Assembly (NCBI GenBank): GCA_024305405.1
Contig: JAKNDB010000087.1
Coordinates: forward strand, 5,954,501-6,018,500
Source of the DNA: Dirofilaria immitis
Taxonomy: Eukaryota > Nematoda > Chromadorea > Rhabditida > Onchocercidae
Length of the DNA: 64,000 nt
Direction of reading: 5' to 3'
The position numbers were made by a program, and so were the translations under genes. The notes under the pieces are model-generated. The model did no database searches. It was not told where the DNA came from and saw only the letters and a list, made by a program, of their open reading frames with translations. Shown piece after piece: positions 38,310 to 51,300 of the stretch; within the stretch, counting starts at the first letter, position 1, and every line of letters begins with the position of its first letter.

Positions 38310-41300
38310 ATGAGGCAGAAAAGTGTCACTTTACCGTCTTCCGCTGTTGCCAGCCCACAAATCAGTTCGCAGAGTAGTTTTTCTACGAGTGAACAAGGAA
38401 ACATCTGGGAGCATGGACTAGGTATCCGAGTACCGAAAGAAATGGATACATGTGATACAGAGCAAAAGAAATATTGGAAATATAGGAATATTTACCGCAT
38501 ACCTGTCCCACGAGGAATCGAACAATGGGAGGATGAAGATAGGAAACGATGGGAGCTGATCAATATTGGCGGTTTGAGCGAGAGTGAAGCTGATCGGCAA
38601 ATTAAAACAACAGTAACTTTAATATTAACAATTTTTACTGTAATGGAAATTGAAGTCTATTTCATCGAGAATCCTCATCAAGATCCCGTTTTCTAGAAAG
38701 CGCGATTTATTACAATTCAGAAGAAAAGAGATTCACGAGCTCCGTTACGAAAAGATATATTTTTTATTATATCATTGATCTGCTTTGGACTCCAGATAAC
38801 TATTGCATTGGTTTGTATTGGCTTTGTATGTTCCAGGTGATTAATTGATTTTAGTTCAGTTTTCATAAATCTCTGTCCAAGAAAAAAAAGATTTACGTTT
38901 TGAATATAGGGAATGAAATGTTCACTTTTATTTCGAATATCATTTTGTTTTTATGTTACCTGATTCGGGGATAGAGACCAGCACTTAATGCAAATTTGGT
39001 TAATTAAAATTTCTGATTTTTAAGGAGTAATTTGAGCTGCTGCAGATTATCGACGGTGGTCAGATTCAAGCTGGTATTGTTTTCCTTCTTTTGGCACTGA
39101 TACCATTATTCGGTGTTGCTGGTGGTATACTCTCTGCTCTGATGCAAAGTGAAAGTATCATTTTTATCTCTTTCAATTTTTCTTTAATTTGCTTAAAATT
39201 TTTCGCACTTAACACTTTTTATGGTCAACTATTGATAAACTCTGATAATTCACTGACGGATTCTAGGAAAGATTGCAAAAGAAGATCAGAAGTATTTCAT
39301 GAAATGTTCATCAATCTTATTCCTTGTTATTGCTTTTATCTTTAAAATTTAATTCAGTTCTTTGTTTTTCCAGGCCTGGGATTGTGCACAGCAATTTACA
39401 ATGTAGCATCGGCTGTTGGAATCATTGTGGCAACTATTAATGTATATTCTTTCAAAGTACATCAATCATATACCCTTAGTGCCTTTATTCCAGTGGCGGG
39501 TATTGTTGCTTTTGTTCAGGTTAGAGTTCAAAATAATAGTAGAAATAATAAATATCGTGATTTTAGCCATAAAATTTTCTCCAAAATAAAAATTAATATC
39601 GCTATTCCTTCATTACGTTTTCTAAATACGATACAGCGAAATCCCATCAAGTTATCTTTGATGCTGTGCAAATTCTGTAAAAGAAATTTATAGACTGCTT
39701 CATTCGGAGTAGTTCTCATCATCTATTTCAAATTGTCGGCTACTGCTGCTGCAGATTATTCAAGACGTATTGTATTATTCCTAAGTTTTCTCTTAATCTT
39801 ATCAGTGTTCGTTGTCATAAAATAGATTGAATTTAGTGAATTTAAAAGTATCATAAATAATAGATTGAATTTAGTGAATTTAAAAGCATAAGCGTAAATA
39901 TTGCTCGTAAATGAGTATGAGAAAAGAAAAAGAAAAAATATAAGCTCTTTGAGATCATCGAAAAATGAACTTCGTAGTAACGTTTTGCATAGCATCAAGA
40001 AAAATGCACTTATGCCTTAACAGTATCAAATAATGCGATTATTGCTTGATGAGGATAATTAACAAGAAAGAATGATGTACTTATTGCTAAGTCTTATTCC
40101 ATATATCAGTATGATTAGACAGTTATAATTTAGTATCCATAACCATTGTAAGATATTAAAAGCGAAAACAATTTGATTAAGAAACAAAAATCTTGTAAAG
40201 GATTGTGAAGAATGCCAAATTAGTACATAAATGGTTAATTTCACTTGAAATTCTTAATATATTTATCCATGAGTGTTTTTTTGTATTGACTTTCGTGGAT
40301 TTGAAACGGATAAAATATGCTAAAGATAAGAGAAAATTTTTCTATCATTAGATGATTGTTTCGATTATTAACAATATTAATTTTTATTTTTGAATATAAA
40401 TTTTTGTTAGATATTTCAAATGCAGAAGTCCGAAGAAGTAATGCAAAATCATTTCAAAAACAAGTGGAACTGAAATCACGTGAAAAAGCCGAACATGAAT
40501 TACAGGCGAAAACTAAAGATGTTACTAGAAAATATAAAAATAAGTGTTAAACAGAATTTCAGAACTTAAATTTTAGTCGGCTTTTATAAAAACTCATTTT
40601 GGAAATATTTTAAACAAAAGCCGTTTTCACTCCCTTCCTCAGACTACTTCTTAAATTAAATTTTTCATGAGATTTTAAGCATCACACTAAAATTCAAAAA
40701 TTTCAAACAGTGATAATTTTGAAGGGTAATCTCGAAATTTCGAGAAATCCTGCAGAAGAATTAAAGTTTAACGACTAATCAAATTTATTTATCTCTTCTC
40801 GGATAAATTTCTATTTTCCATAAATTGTCTCAAGAATAGGCAACTTCAAATCATTCACTTCGATATTAGTACGAGTTCTCTTGAAGAAAAAATTCTCGAA
40901 TTTTTTCTTTATTCAAGTAAAATGAAAGCATTTTTCAGGTATTTGGAAAAGAAGAATCAAATTGTAGCAAAATCAGGTATTCTCCAATCTCAAAATGTTT
41001 TAACCGTAAGAAAATTTTAAATTGGCTACCTTGTTAAGATTTAAATATTGAAACTTCTAAACAATGAAAAATTTGTTGTAAGGAGCATCTGTAAAGATGA
41101 TTTTTATCGTTCTGAGCTATTTGATTTATAAATACATGAAAATGTGCATAGAATTTGAAATCGAATTTTATCCCAACATGTAACTATGACATCTGTCAGT
41201 TGATCTTGAACGCCATCATTTTATTAGAATATGTTGAAATTTGTTGATTACCTCTTATAGTTAAGTTTACCAATATCTGACTCAGACATTCGTTTTCTAG

Positions 41301-41398
41301 AAAATGAAGCAATTCAGCGAGAAGGAGGATCCTCTAAAGCAAATATGATCGTAGAACAACAGATGACCAATCCTACTGAATCGAGGGAAGTAAACTAG
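38310..41398 (+). CDS. Unrecognised four-helix membrane protein with coiled-coil tail
   Basis: Eight exons fit with consistent phases: 38310-38612, 38697-38810, 39037-39148, 39374-39519, 39694-39766, 40411-40543, 40939-40976, 41301-41398; 338 residues. The start ATG gives MRQKSVTLPSSAVASPQ. Residues 1-100 are hydrophilic and include IWEHGLGIRVPKEMDTCDTE and RIPVPRGIEQWEDEDRKRWE. Four hydrophobic helices follow, including IFFIISLICFGLQITIAL, GIVFLLLALIPLFGVAGGIL, AIYNVASAVGIIVATINVY and FIPVAGIVAFVQ running into GVVLIIYFKL. The last 80 residues are charged and helical (SFQKQVELKSREKAEHELQ, TKDVTRKYKNKYLEKKNQ), then a polar tail ending ESREVN. There is no obvious signal peptide, so both ends may be cytoplasmic. 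The exon 2/3 and exon 5/6 junctions are the least certain: without the exon 5 donor the frame stops at 39825, giving a protein with no coiled coil. I know no family that matches. Confidence 0.6.
39815..39886. repeat. 36-bp tandem duplication
   Basis: TCATAAAATAGATTGAATTT (39815) and TCATAAATAATAGATTGAAT (39851) begin two adjacent copies that both run on to GTGAATTTAAAAG. In the eight-exon model of the membrane-protein gene this lies in intron 5; in the unspliced alternative it covers the stop codon. Confidence 0.85.
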
Positions 41399-43740
41399 TA
41401 GGCTTTTTTGTTGTAAATAACGAAGGATTTATTCTATTTAGTGGGTATTATTTTCTTATCCATTGATTTGTTAACTTTTTCTATAATAAAGACAAGATAT
41501 AATATTTAATATTCAATTATTAAATTGTCTGTAGTGAGATGCATCAAGACAATTCTGATTCTCAACGTCATTCTGCATTACCAATCATTCACGGCAAAGT
41601 AAGCGTGTATTTTTCATTCAAGTGATGATTTATTATTTTCAAAAAATATCCCTATAGAGCAAGTAACATACACAAGATCCTTTAAAATGATTGTAATAGC
41701 TTAAAGAAGGAAGGATTTGAGATTTAAAAACTACTGAAAAAAAAAAGGATTTTCGATCAAACACTAGAAAACAAAATGAAGTTTTGCACCATCTTAAAGC
41801 AATAAAATGAGAGAAGTAACATTTCCTTTAATCTTGTTACATTATTTTCCTGACTAATGAATTACTTCGAGACGAATAATCATCCATCTAGGTGAAGCAA
41901 TAACGCTGAAACAGCAGGTGGCATCAGTAAAACATTTAATTCATAAAAAACACAGAAGAGAAATTATACTTCAATATAGCAATGATATGATAATCTGAAA
42001 TGAAACCTATGGAAATTATTTATTACTTCTTTCTTAACAATCATTGTATTTTGCAAAATATAAAATTTCTGATTTTGTTTAAAAATTCAGTAAAATAGCT
42101 AATCCACTCTTCTCTCTGCTTGACATGTTTATATCTGAACTAGGACTGTCCGCTTATCCAATGTAATTAGTGCCAAATTTTTGATTGAGTGATGATTTCA
42201 ATTTCGCATTGAAGCACAACCCGTTTTCAAAATCAGTTAAATTACAGAATGTAATAATACATTGAACTGAATAATGCAAAAATTGAATTGCTTGTGTCAT
42301 CGTGCCATTGATAGAAAGATGAAAAAATAAAAACTAGAAAATGCTTAAAGACAATTAGTGCGAATTAAATTTTGGCACTTCCAAGAGACACCTAGTAATC
42401 AATACAACACTTCAAATTACGAAATGAAAATGAATGTTTGTTTTTAAATTCCAAATAATTCTTATGAGAATTCATGCGAGCCGAAAATCAATATTTTAAT
42501 AATCTGAAATAAGATTTTTCCTTGACATCGAGTACCAAAAGTTCATAAATATTATTTGAAGATATTGCAAAATTTTATTTGTTAAATATAGACTGATTGA
42601 TTTGGAAAATCATTTATCAGAAGTCAATCTTTCTCGTTGAACTTCAATTCTTAGAAAATATTCGAAAATACATCTTTTATTCACTTCATCAGTGTATTCC
42701 TATCCATTTCTCCTCTCTCCCCTCTCTATTTCATTCAATTGATGTTTTTGTAGAGAAATTTTTAAAAAACATTCAATTTCAACAATTATTCGAAACAATA
42801 GCAATGTAAACAATAAAATATTAAAATGAAATTAGAAACGTCAAATTCCAAAAAGATATCCAAGCAAGCAATACACATGTCCGACTGTCGAGAATGAATT
42901 TGTTTCATTGTCATTAAAAATATGGAAATAATTATTAGTTTTACTTCATTCAAAGAGGTATCTTACTTCACATAAAGAATTTAACAACTTCTTTAATTCT
43001 AATGATAATAAATTTTGGAGCAAGATATTTTTCATCGATAATATCACTATAGATTGTTCTTAAAAAATCACTGGAGCAAAAATTGAGAAACAATATTATA
43101 CTTATGGCACTGTATCCATATTTCATTTTTGCAGTTAACGAATCTGCAAAGAAGTTTTTAAAAAAAAATTTACATTATCGTATATATTTATATAAGTAAA
43201 CAGCAGATTTATATTTCAATTAAGAAAGTATTTTTATTAACGCGGAAACATAGCATCCTCAATCTACATGTCAAAAGATTATATCATATTTCATATAAAT
43301 GATTTCAAATAGATCAGTTATGCACATGACTAGTATTATGGTCGGTAATAAGACAATTAAGTGAAGGTGCATACAAGGAAGATCTGAATGATAAAAGCAA
43401 TATATTTTTCAAAGCTTATCAAATTTTATTTAAATAATGGATAACGTAGTAGTGTTGAAAGAAAATCCAATAGACTAAAACCTTTTGTTATCGATTGTGA
43501 CTGAACGAATGTTTTGGAATGCATCAGTTCTTCGTTTATGGTACCAATAAATTGGTAATAGCATGTATTTCAATAAGGCCCATGGAAACATATGTCGCAC
43601 TAACATCTAAAATTCTTAATCTTAAGAAGAAAAATACAAAAATATTCTCCGTATTTTGAAATTCGAACAAATGTTAAAAATTCTCATGGTGGTAAGACAT
43701 CAAAATACTCTAAAATCCTGGTTTCTTATATAAAATCAAT
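41399..43740. other. Intergenic region between convergent genes
   Basis: The plus-strand membrane-protein gene and the minus-strand dehydrogenase end towards each other here. It should contain both 3' UTRs. No other gene seen. Confidence 0.5.
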
Positions 43741-46045
43741 TTATATTATGCTGTCATACCAATGTGAGACTGCATAAAAAAGTTCCGACCAATAACAGAA
43801 AATAATCTCCTTCATGTGATTCATTTCAAAATTGCAAGTCTATCTTATTCTAATCACAAATAATAAATGAAAGTTTGTTGCAATAATTACTTGCAATTCA
43901 TGATTAAAGCACCCGCTTGTCATATTCGTTAAGCCAATTGTCTTCACAGCTTCTCTCGCGAAATCGTCTGCATTTTTTACAAACAATGATTTATAACTGT
44001 TATCATAATGCGTCATTTTTGTTGCCACGAGCGCAGGTGTCAAGCATTGAACACTTATTGTGGTCCATTCGCGATCTATTGCTTCACATAAAAATGACAA
44101 CATGACCTGAAAATTGCGTACTGAAACACTTCTCAACAATAAGGTAAAATAAAAATCGTTAAAATGATAAAAGATGCGATGAATCTGTAAACACGTACTT
44201 TTGCAGCACAATATGATGCCATATATGGGAAAGGTCTAAAGCCTTGACTAGATGATAAGACAACAATCTGTCCACCACCATTCTTTTCCATCGTTGGTAG
44301 AACTATTGATAAGAACTAGAAAATAAATTGACTTTTTAGATATGCCTTCGTTACTCAAAAAAAGACTATTACAACTAAAAACTACCAGTGATTTCATTGA
44401 GTAAGTAATCTAGTATTTAAATACTAAATGCGCTTTAATGGACGGCCAAAGAGATCTATTAATAATCAATTCATGAATTTTGTAAACAGAAATTTAAATT
44501 TTACTTCAGCGGCACCCAATCCATTCACTTTAAGCAGTTTGCGATCAGCTTCTGGGTTATCGCCATATCGTTCCATTCGTTCTCGTCCAACACCAACACT
44601 ATTTACTGAAACAGGAACTGAATTTTAGCAAATTTTATCAATAATGCGAAAAGTTATTTCATATCATCAAAATATGCCTGAACTTCAGAATGAGATCTCA
44701 AAATGCTTCAAAACCTGACAGACGGGAGTTAATTTAACTGCTTTCATTATTGCAAATGAAAAGTTCTATGTAATTTCTAGAAATATAGCAAATGCTTACA
44801 AACAAAACCAACATCGATGTCCTCAATAAATTGCCTCATTTCAGTATAATCACCGTCATAGAAATCGAATAAATATGTTTGCACACAAGCGCCAAATTTT
44901 CCCTCTACAAGATAAAAAATGCATATAGGAAAACGAAAACTTACGAAAAATAAATAGACTATGGAACTGATTTAACATAATAAATATTAAAAATAAAAAA
45001 TATTAACGATATTAGATATCTTTTGATGAAGAACGAAATAGCATAAAGTTCAATTCATTTCATTTCCTACCTTTTTATTTATTATATAAGTAATGTAATG
45101 TATACTAACGAAATTTGTAAAAATATTAGAAGGATTTTAATTAAATATCGAAATTAGTTGACTCTTCAGCAACATTATATCCTTATCATTCCAGCAGTAA
45201 CAAATAATTTCACAGCAGCGAAACATTAACATCAAAATAATCACTTGGGAGATATGAAAAAGGCAATAGATTTATAGTCACGAAAATGAAATAGCTGCAA
45301 TTTTCTCAATGGAAATTTGAGAAATAATCGTGCCGAATAACTAATGCTGCAAGAAGAAAAACCTTATTCAGTATGGATTCCCGAAATTTTCTTTGAAAAG
45401 ACAATGAAAATTCGTAATTACTTGTTTTTCAAATTACAAGTGCAAAGAGAAATCGTCAATCTTGAATTAGACTCTTACCCAAATAAGTTTTCATTTCTTG
45501 CAGTTTTATTTCACTTCGACCAATAAGCACAAATTTGCGCAATCCATTTCTCGCCAGTTCAATTGTGTATGCCTTACCAATACCGTCTGTTCCACCAGTA
45601 ACAACTGTAAAATTAAATTTTTGAAATATAAAAGGTATAATTCAACTTGATCAATAGATAGATATAGATAAAACACTAGAAATTAAATCTCTATATTCGG
45701 AACGCCTATATTTGCTTTTATTTCACAAAATCTTATAAATTGAAAAAAATAAATAAATAAAAAAGTAACATTATGCTGCGGAGGTAATCATATTTCATAA
45801 TAACAAATAGAAAATAAGGTTTGCATAATTAGAAATGAATTCAAATTTAGATTTTTAAAAAACAGTTATAATAATAACAAACTTGTCCATCGTCCTTTGT
45901 ATGGATCAAAGTTAGGTTTATAAAATAATGGAGCGATGAGATATATTGCAACAGTTGACCAAAATGCCACAGCTGTCCTAACAATACGATAAATAACATA
46001 TGTTTTCAGAATCCAATATAGTGCTGAATGAAACAGATTAAACAT
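43741..46045 (-). CDS. let-767-like: Short-chain dehydrogenase/reductase of the LET-767 / HSD17B12 (very-long-chain 3-oxoacyl-CoA reductase) group
   Basis: NADPH-dependent reductase expected in the ER membrane, acting in fatty-acid elongation and/or steroid conversion. Minus-strand exons: 46045-45883, 45604-45479, 44904-44809, 44605-44505, 44315-44199, 44106-43891 and a probable last exon 43809-43741; about 295 residues (family about 310-320). The N-terminal 45 residues form a hydrophobic membrane segment ([19 protein letters not shown]). The cofactor motif is [12 protein letters not shown]. The NNxG motif reads NSVG, one residue changed. The tetrad Asn lies in KVNGLGAAE, Ser in VVLSSSQG, and Tyr/Lys in YMASYCAAK. 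The family C-terminal stretch [12 protein letters not shown] is present. The last exon has a weak acceptor (CATGAAG); without it the frame reads on to 43840. No dilysine ER-return motif is seen. Dymeclin lies 2.3 kb upstream on the same strand, too far for a tight operon. Confidence 0.9.
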
Positions 46046-48360
46046 CTGAAACCAATAAAATTATAGATTAGATAACATTGACTTCAAGAAAACCTGATTT
46101 AGATTGGGTTTAATTTCAATTTTCAATTCAATATTTTTGGATTTCGCACTTAATATTTCACTATGCTCATTGCTGCTTCATATAATCAATTCGCTAGCAA
46201 TTAAAATCTCGAATGACATTTTTGCAGCAGGATAAAAATGACAGCCATTGTTAAATCAGTATTTTAAGAGCGATAAGGCATTACTATTTTATTTCCAAAA
46301 AAAATCACAAACAAAAATAAAAACAGCATAGAATGATTGAAAACAAAATGATTCACTAAGAAAAAATAAGATCATTTGATAATCAGCGAATTAACTATTC
46401 CGTTCATTAAGTAGCAAAAGATAATTGAATAAAATCAAATTACTTTTCTACTACCATACTATCATTAATTTACAAGGTAAATGGTAAATAGTAAATCAAG
46501 AAAATGAAAGCATTAATCAAGGTAGAATGCTATCTATACCTTTCAATTTCAATCTAATCAAATGCAATTAGTAAATATGAATAAATAATCAGGAATGGAT
46601 TAACTAACCTACTCTGCTCGAAAAAAACAACAAAATAAAATCAACGACGAGACTGATAACTATTTGTACTTTTTCGTTTATGTCATATTCACTGAACAAA
46701 TAGTTTGAAAGGAAGCTACTAATTAATAGAAGAACTTTTCTTGCTAATTAATTAGCGTAATTTCTGCAACGAACACTTCCATATGACTAATTTAACTGGT
46801 CTGAATAGCAAGAAAATCGTTGATATATAACTAACTAAATAAAAATCGTATCCCATCTCGCATTTTCAAGTACGAATTATTGAAAAACATTAAAAATTGT
46901 ATGAAGTTAGGAATTTATGATGATGAAAATATCAAAATAATGAAAAACATTAAAAATAAGATCAAGTAAGGATTTATCATGATGGAATCACATAAAGGAA
47001 ATAATTGGCTATTTGGAAATGTAGGTCAAGTGATGCAGCCCCGCATTCCATGAATGCATTTACAGGCGTGGAACTGGTATTTCTATTTCTATACCTGCTA
47101 TTCTGTTATGCAGCATTCAATCGACAGATGAATGCTTCCGATCACAAGGTCAAATGACGCAGTCACAACTTGGCAAATTCATTCTACTTCTGTTTATAAC
47201 TATCCTCACCATTTTCTACATCATCTATTCATAGCGAAAGAAATTTTACCATTGTCGAACCGCAAAAATTTATATATGAATTCTCTACAAAGCATAAATT
47301 ATCCAGATCTTTCAGAACAAAAATCCCAAAAATGTATTAATGAAATCGCTAGAATAATTGCATCATCTTTTTAACGCCTGGTTTTTTTCTTATCAAATAA
47401 ACAGCTTTCTCGAACAATAAATATCTAATAGAAAAAAGAAAATACACAAAAATATTTCGTTATTTCTTATTATTATTCGGGAAAAAAAGTATTATATACG
47501 AAAATATGATCCATGAATACTAAATGATTACATGAGAGGAAAATCAAAATGAAAAAACTAAGCATTAGAAACTTTGCAAAAGCTATACACTATCGTCTGT
47601 GATCACGGCTATGCTCCTCTCAAATTGAGTGACAGAATCATCATAATTAAACTAACATCTACTGAAACTTGAATAACATATCCACAACCAAAACAAAAAA
47701 AAATTAGCAAAATTTGTTTTTCAAAGAAAGTATAATTTAAATTTTATTTTTAATAGTATAAGATAAAAATAATAATAGATAACTTATACTTCACCAGCCC
47801 ATTTTGCATATTGGCACCAATTTCAAAACTTGACAAAGACAAAATGAGCAAACCAGATCACTTTAAAATAATTCCGAAAAGTTCCACTTAACTTTTGAAA
47901 AAAGGAAATTGCGGACTACTTTGAAATAATCTAATGCAAAAAAAAACAGTTTAAAAATAATGTTTGAGAATTACAGAGTTGTCTCAAAGAATGCTGTGAC
48001 ACCACAAATCGCTTGAATATCATTGGATGAGTGAATGCAACTCAAAATTAAGTAGATCATTTTGCTCCTACAGCAGCGTTTTTAAATCGATACGATTTTC
48101 CAACAAAATAATGAAACAGAATTTCTTTGATTAATAGGAATATTTAGTAAGAGCAAATAGTATTTCATTTCACGCGTAATGAAAAATAAAAAAACAGTTT
48201 AGACACCAAACAAGTTATAAAATCGATCAGTATATCAAATCGGAACCGCCATTTATCGAAGAATTGTAGTACTAATAATTTTATAGGCAGTCTCATAAGA
48301 AAAATTTACTTCACATAAATTAAAAAATTGACTCATAAATTGTAGGAAAAAGATCACTGA
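46046..48360. other. Region between dymeclin 3' end and dehydrogenase start
   Basis: Should hold the dehydrogenase promoter (or trans-splice site) and the dymeclin 3' UTR. A 60-bp tandem duplication starts at 46881. A GC-richer island at about 47020-47160 contains two AGGTCAARTGAYGCAG sequences 116 bases apart (near 47022 and 47138). No coding gene seen. Confidence 0.45.
46881..46990. repeat. Two-copy 60-bp tandem repeat
   Basis: TGAAAAACATTAAAAAT begins both copies (46881 and 46941); the copies diverge in their second halves. Non-coding. Confidence 0.75.
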
Positions 48361-51300
48361 TTACGCGAGGATAGAAGTATTAAAGAGACGTATACGTGTC
48401 GCATCCCAATATAACGTTGAAAACTGGAATGTTAATCGCCAGACATACGGAACGAAAAATTCTACCGTATTATCATCTTCCACATATTTGAATTTTAATT
48501 CGGGAAATTTCTTCAGCCTGAAGAAAAAATAAATTCCTAAAAGGGCTATACAGACTCCTAAATTTTTTAAGGGCAAACAATGATTAGAATGAACTGTGAG
48601 AAAGCTCATTATGGATCATGAGAGAGAAAGTGATCACAGAAAAATTGAGAAATTAAAGCAGTGTAATTTAAAATAAAATCTGCTCAGAATTGAAAAGAAA
48701 ATTCAATAATATAAATCTCTCAAGTGTATCTTATTTCTCTTAATAACGTGGACCTTATAAAATATTGCAATCAAAATACATTCAGTCTTCATAGATATGT
48801 AGAAAATAAAGTAAAATATGAATATATGTCATGCAAGATGTGGACTCGAAAAAAAAGAAACCTATCAGTTGACCAATGGAGTGCTCCTTTTTCGATTGCA
48901 GCAAGAACAGCACTCACCGATGATCCCCTTTCCAGAAGTTGTACTCGTGAAGCGAAGTGATTGATAACCTAAAATTCATGGATTACAACAAATTAAAATG
49001 TTTCATGTTTTTGAATCAAAAAACCATAAAAATATTGAAATGCTTAAAAGCAAAATCAATATGTTGAAAAAGCTATTCCACTAAGGTAATGACGTTTTCA
49101 TTACACATCTATACTTTGTTCGGGTAATCTGTAATCATCTAAAGTAGTGTAAAATGTTTTCTTACCGCGCAAATATTCCAAATCAGATCTTGGAACATCG
49201 GATGATTTTGAAAAGTATCAAACAGATCACGTTTATACAATATGGTATAAATGAAGTGTGGGTTTGAACGAAGATTTGATGTAAGGCAACTGTTGCAAAT
49301 TTCGAGCAAAGTGCGTATACCCTCTTCCAGAGCAGTTATATCCTTATGCTACAAGACAATTGTTATGTAAAACAGGACCATTTCAAACATTTATGAAAAA
49401 CCAATAAAAATTAGATGGAAAATTTACATAATTGTACGATTCTTTTTCCTGTACAATATCATATTCAGCCCTGACGCGCATATTTTCAATCAATTTTGCA
49501 TGTCGTCTAGTAAAAACCTTTAAAAAAATTGAATTATTCATGTTAGTTTATCATAAATATGCTTTAAATTACTCATATTAGTTTATCATTAAATCTTTTA
49601 GAGCTTTGCTTAAATGTATTCAACTAAATTATTTATATCATGGAGCTATATAGCCAATAGAAATCAGACAAACTAAAACGGTAGAACTATTATTGATAAT
49701 GTATTTTTATAGCAATAATTCAAATTATTTAAGTAACAATCTTTGGCAGGAAAATTCCTCGACATCCGAAAATTAACTTTATGCAAAAATTTCGTACCTC
49801 AAGCAATCCAATTAGTTTTTGACAAACAAAGGATGCGAGATTTTTGAAATACGACGACATATTAGCCAAAGCTGCAAGACAATTTGTATGCAGATAACGA
49901 TCCTGCAAAAATCACTGCAGTAAATATTACAGGGATAAATGAAACTTGGGAAATCATTAAATAATGAAAATAGGCAGGAAACAATAGAAAATGAAAAATT
50001 CTACCAAAAATCAAAGTTTTGCAATATAACCTCATGTTTTTTTCCTTTCTTTCTCTCCAGATAAAAATTGATCTAATCTCAAAACATAAATGAAATATTT
50101 TAGAATCGGATATGTGAATAACATAATAAAGAAATCTAAGCGAATGATACTTTGTTTACTAACACTAAGAAAGCACTTATCCATATCAGCAAAACGTCAT
50201 AAAAAGTTATACACAGTAAGTGTTATGGCAATATTTAAATGGAACCTGAGAAATTATTAAACAATGAAAATAGACAGAAGCCAACACGAAATGAACCAAA
50301 GAAAAATGAGCGTAATGCATATGACTTCTATGTATACTACAAGAAAATTATATGAAAAGACCAATGCATTTTTAATAATTCAAACCTTCGTTTTCAAAGT
50401 ATTGAGTTGTATAATACGAACAAAAACCAATATAATTAAGCCACCCAATGAAACCTCTCCTAATGCACGTTCATTACTAAACCATGTAGTATCTTTTATC
50501 ATCTGCAAAATCTTTCGAAAAATACGCAAATAATTTATAAACAAATAGAAAAGGAATTCTTTTCAAAATTTTATGCAATACAATCACATTTTTTGATACA
50601 TTGGTGATCTGCCTGCACCAAAACTGTTGAAAAAATAATATGCTTACTGTTTCATGGGCAACTTTACAGAAAAAGTCGTCTTCGCTAAGAATAAGAATAA
50701 CAATAAGTGCCAAATACATATGATGTGCATTACATGAATTAATTATACCACTGCTCTGGGCTCCATTATTAAGAACAATTAATACTGGAAGTACCTAAAA
50801 CAAACGAATTTCCGATTATTGAAGAGGTGTAACATTCCAAAATCTTACTGAGTTCGAAATCCAAATCTATTCAATTAAAAATGAGATAATGATCTAAATA
50901 TATCTTCTAAATCAACTGATTTTGCTGACTAATCCAAAAAATAGCGAAAAAAATCAAAAATTCACCAGTTTTTCTAAATTGATTCTTGAAAGAACATAGT
51001 TTCGAAAGCCAACATTCCTATGCAACAATATATACAGAAATAGCATAGGCGATTGCTGATTTACTGTAGCACATAATTGTACATATAATAAACTGTAGTC
51101 TAGCATAAATGTGTCAGTTTCACTACTGTTCAACGATGAAACCTCTGCAAATAAAAGTATTTTACATCAGTGGATGAATAGAAAAAAATATCTGAGTGTT
51201 AATAGCCAATTTCTAACAGAGAATGATCACAATCAATGTTCTTACGAAGTTATACAAGCTGAACAAATATCCTACTTACGATCTAACAAAGCTTTGCCAA

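Noticed and set aside
48724..48960. Plus-strand open frame of 78 codons
   Set aside because: Antisense to dymeclin exon 14, whose family match is clear.
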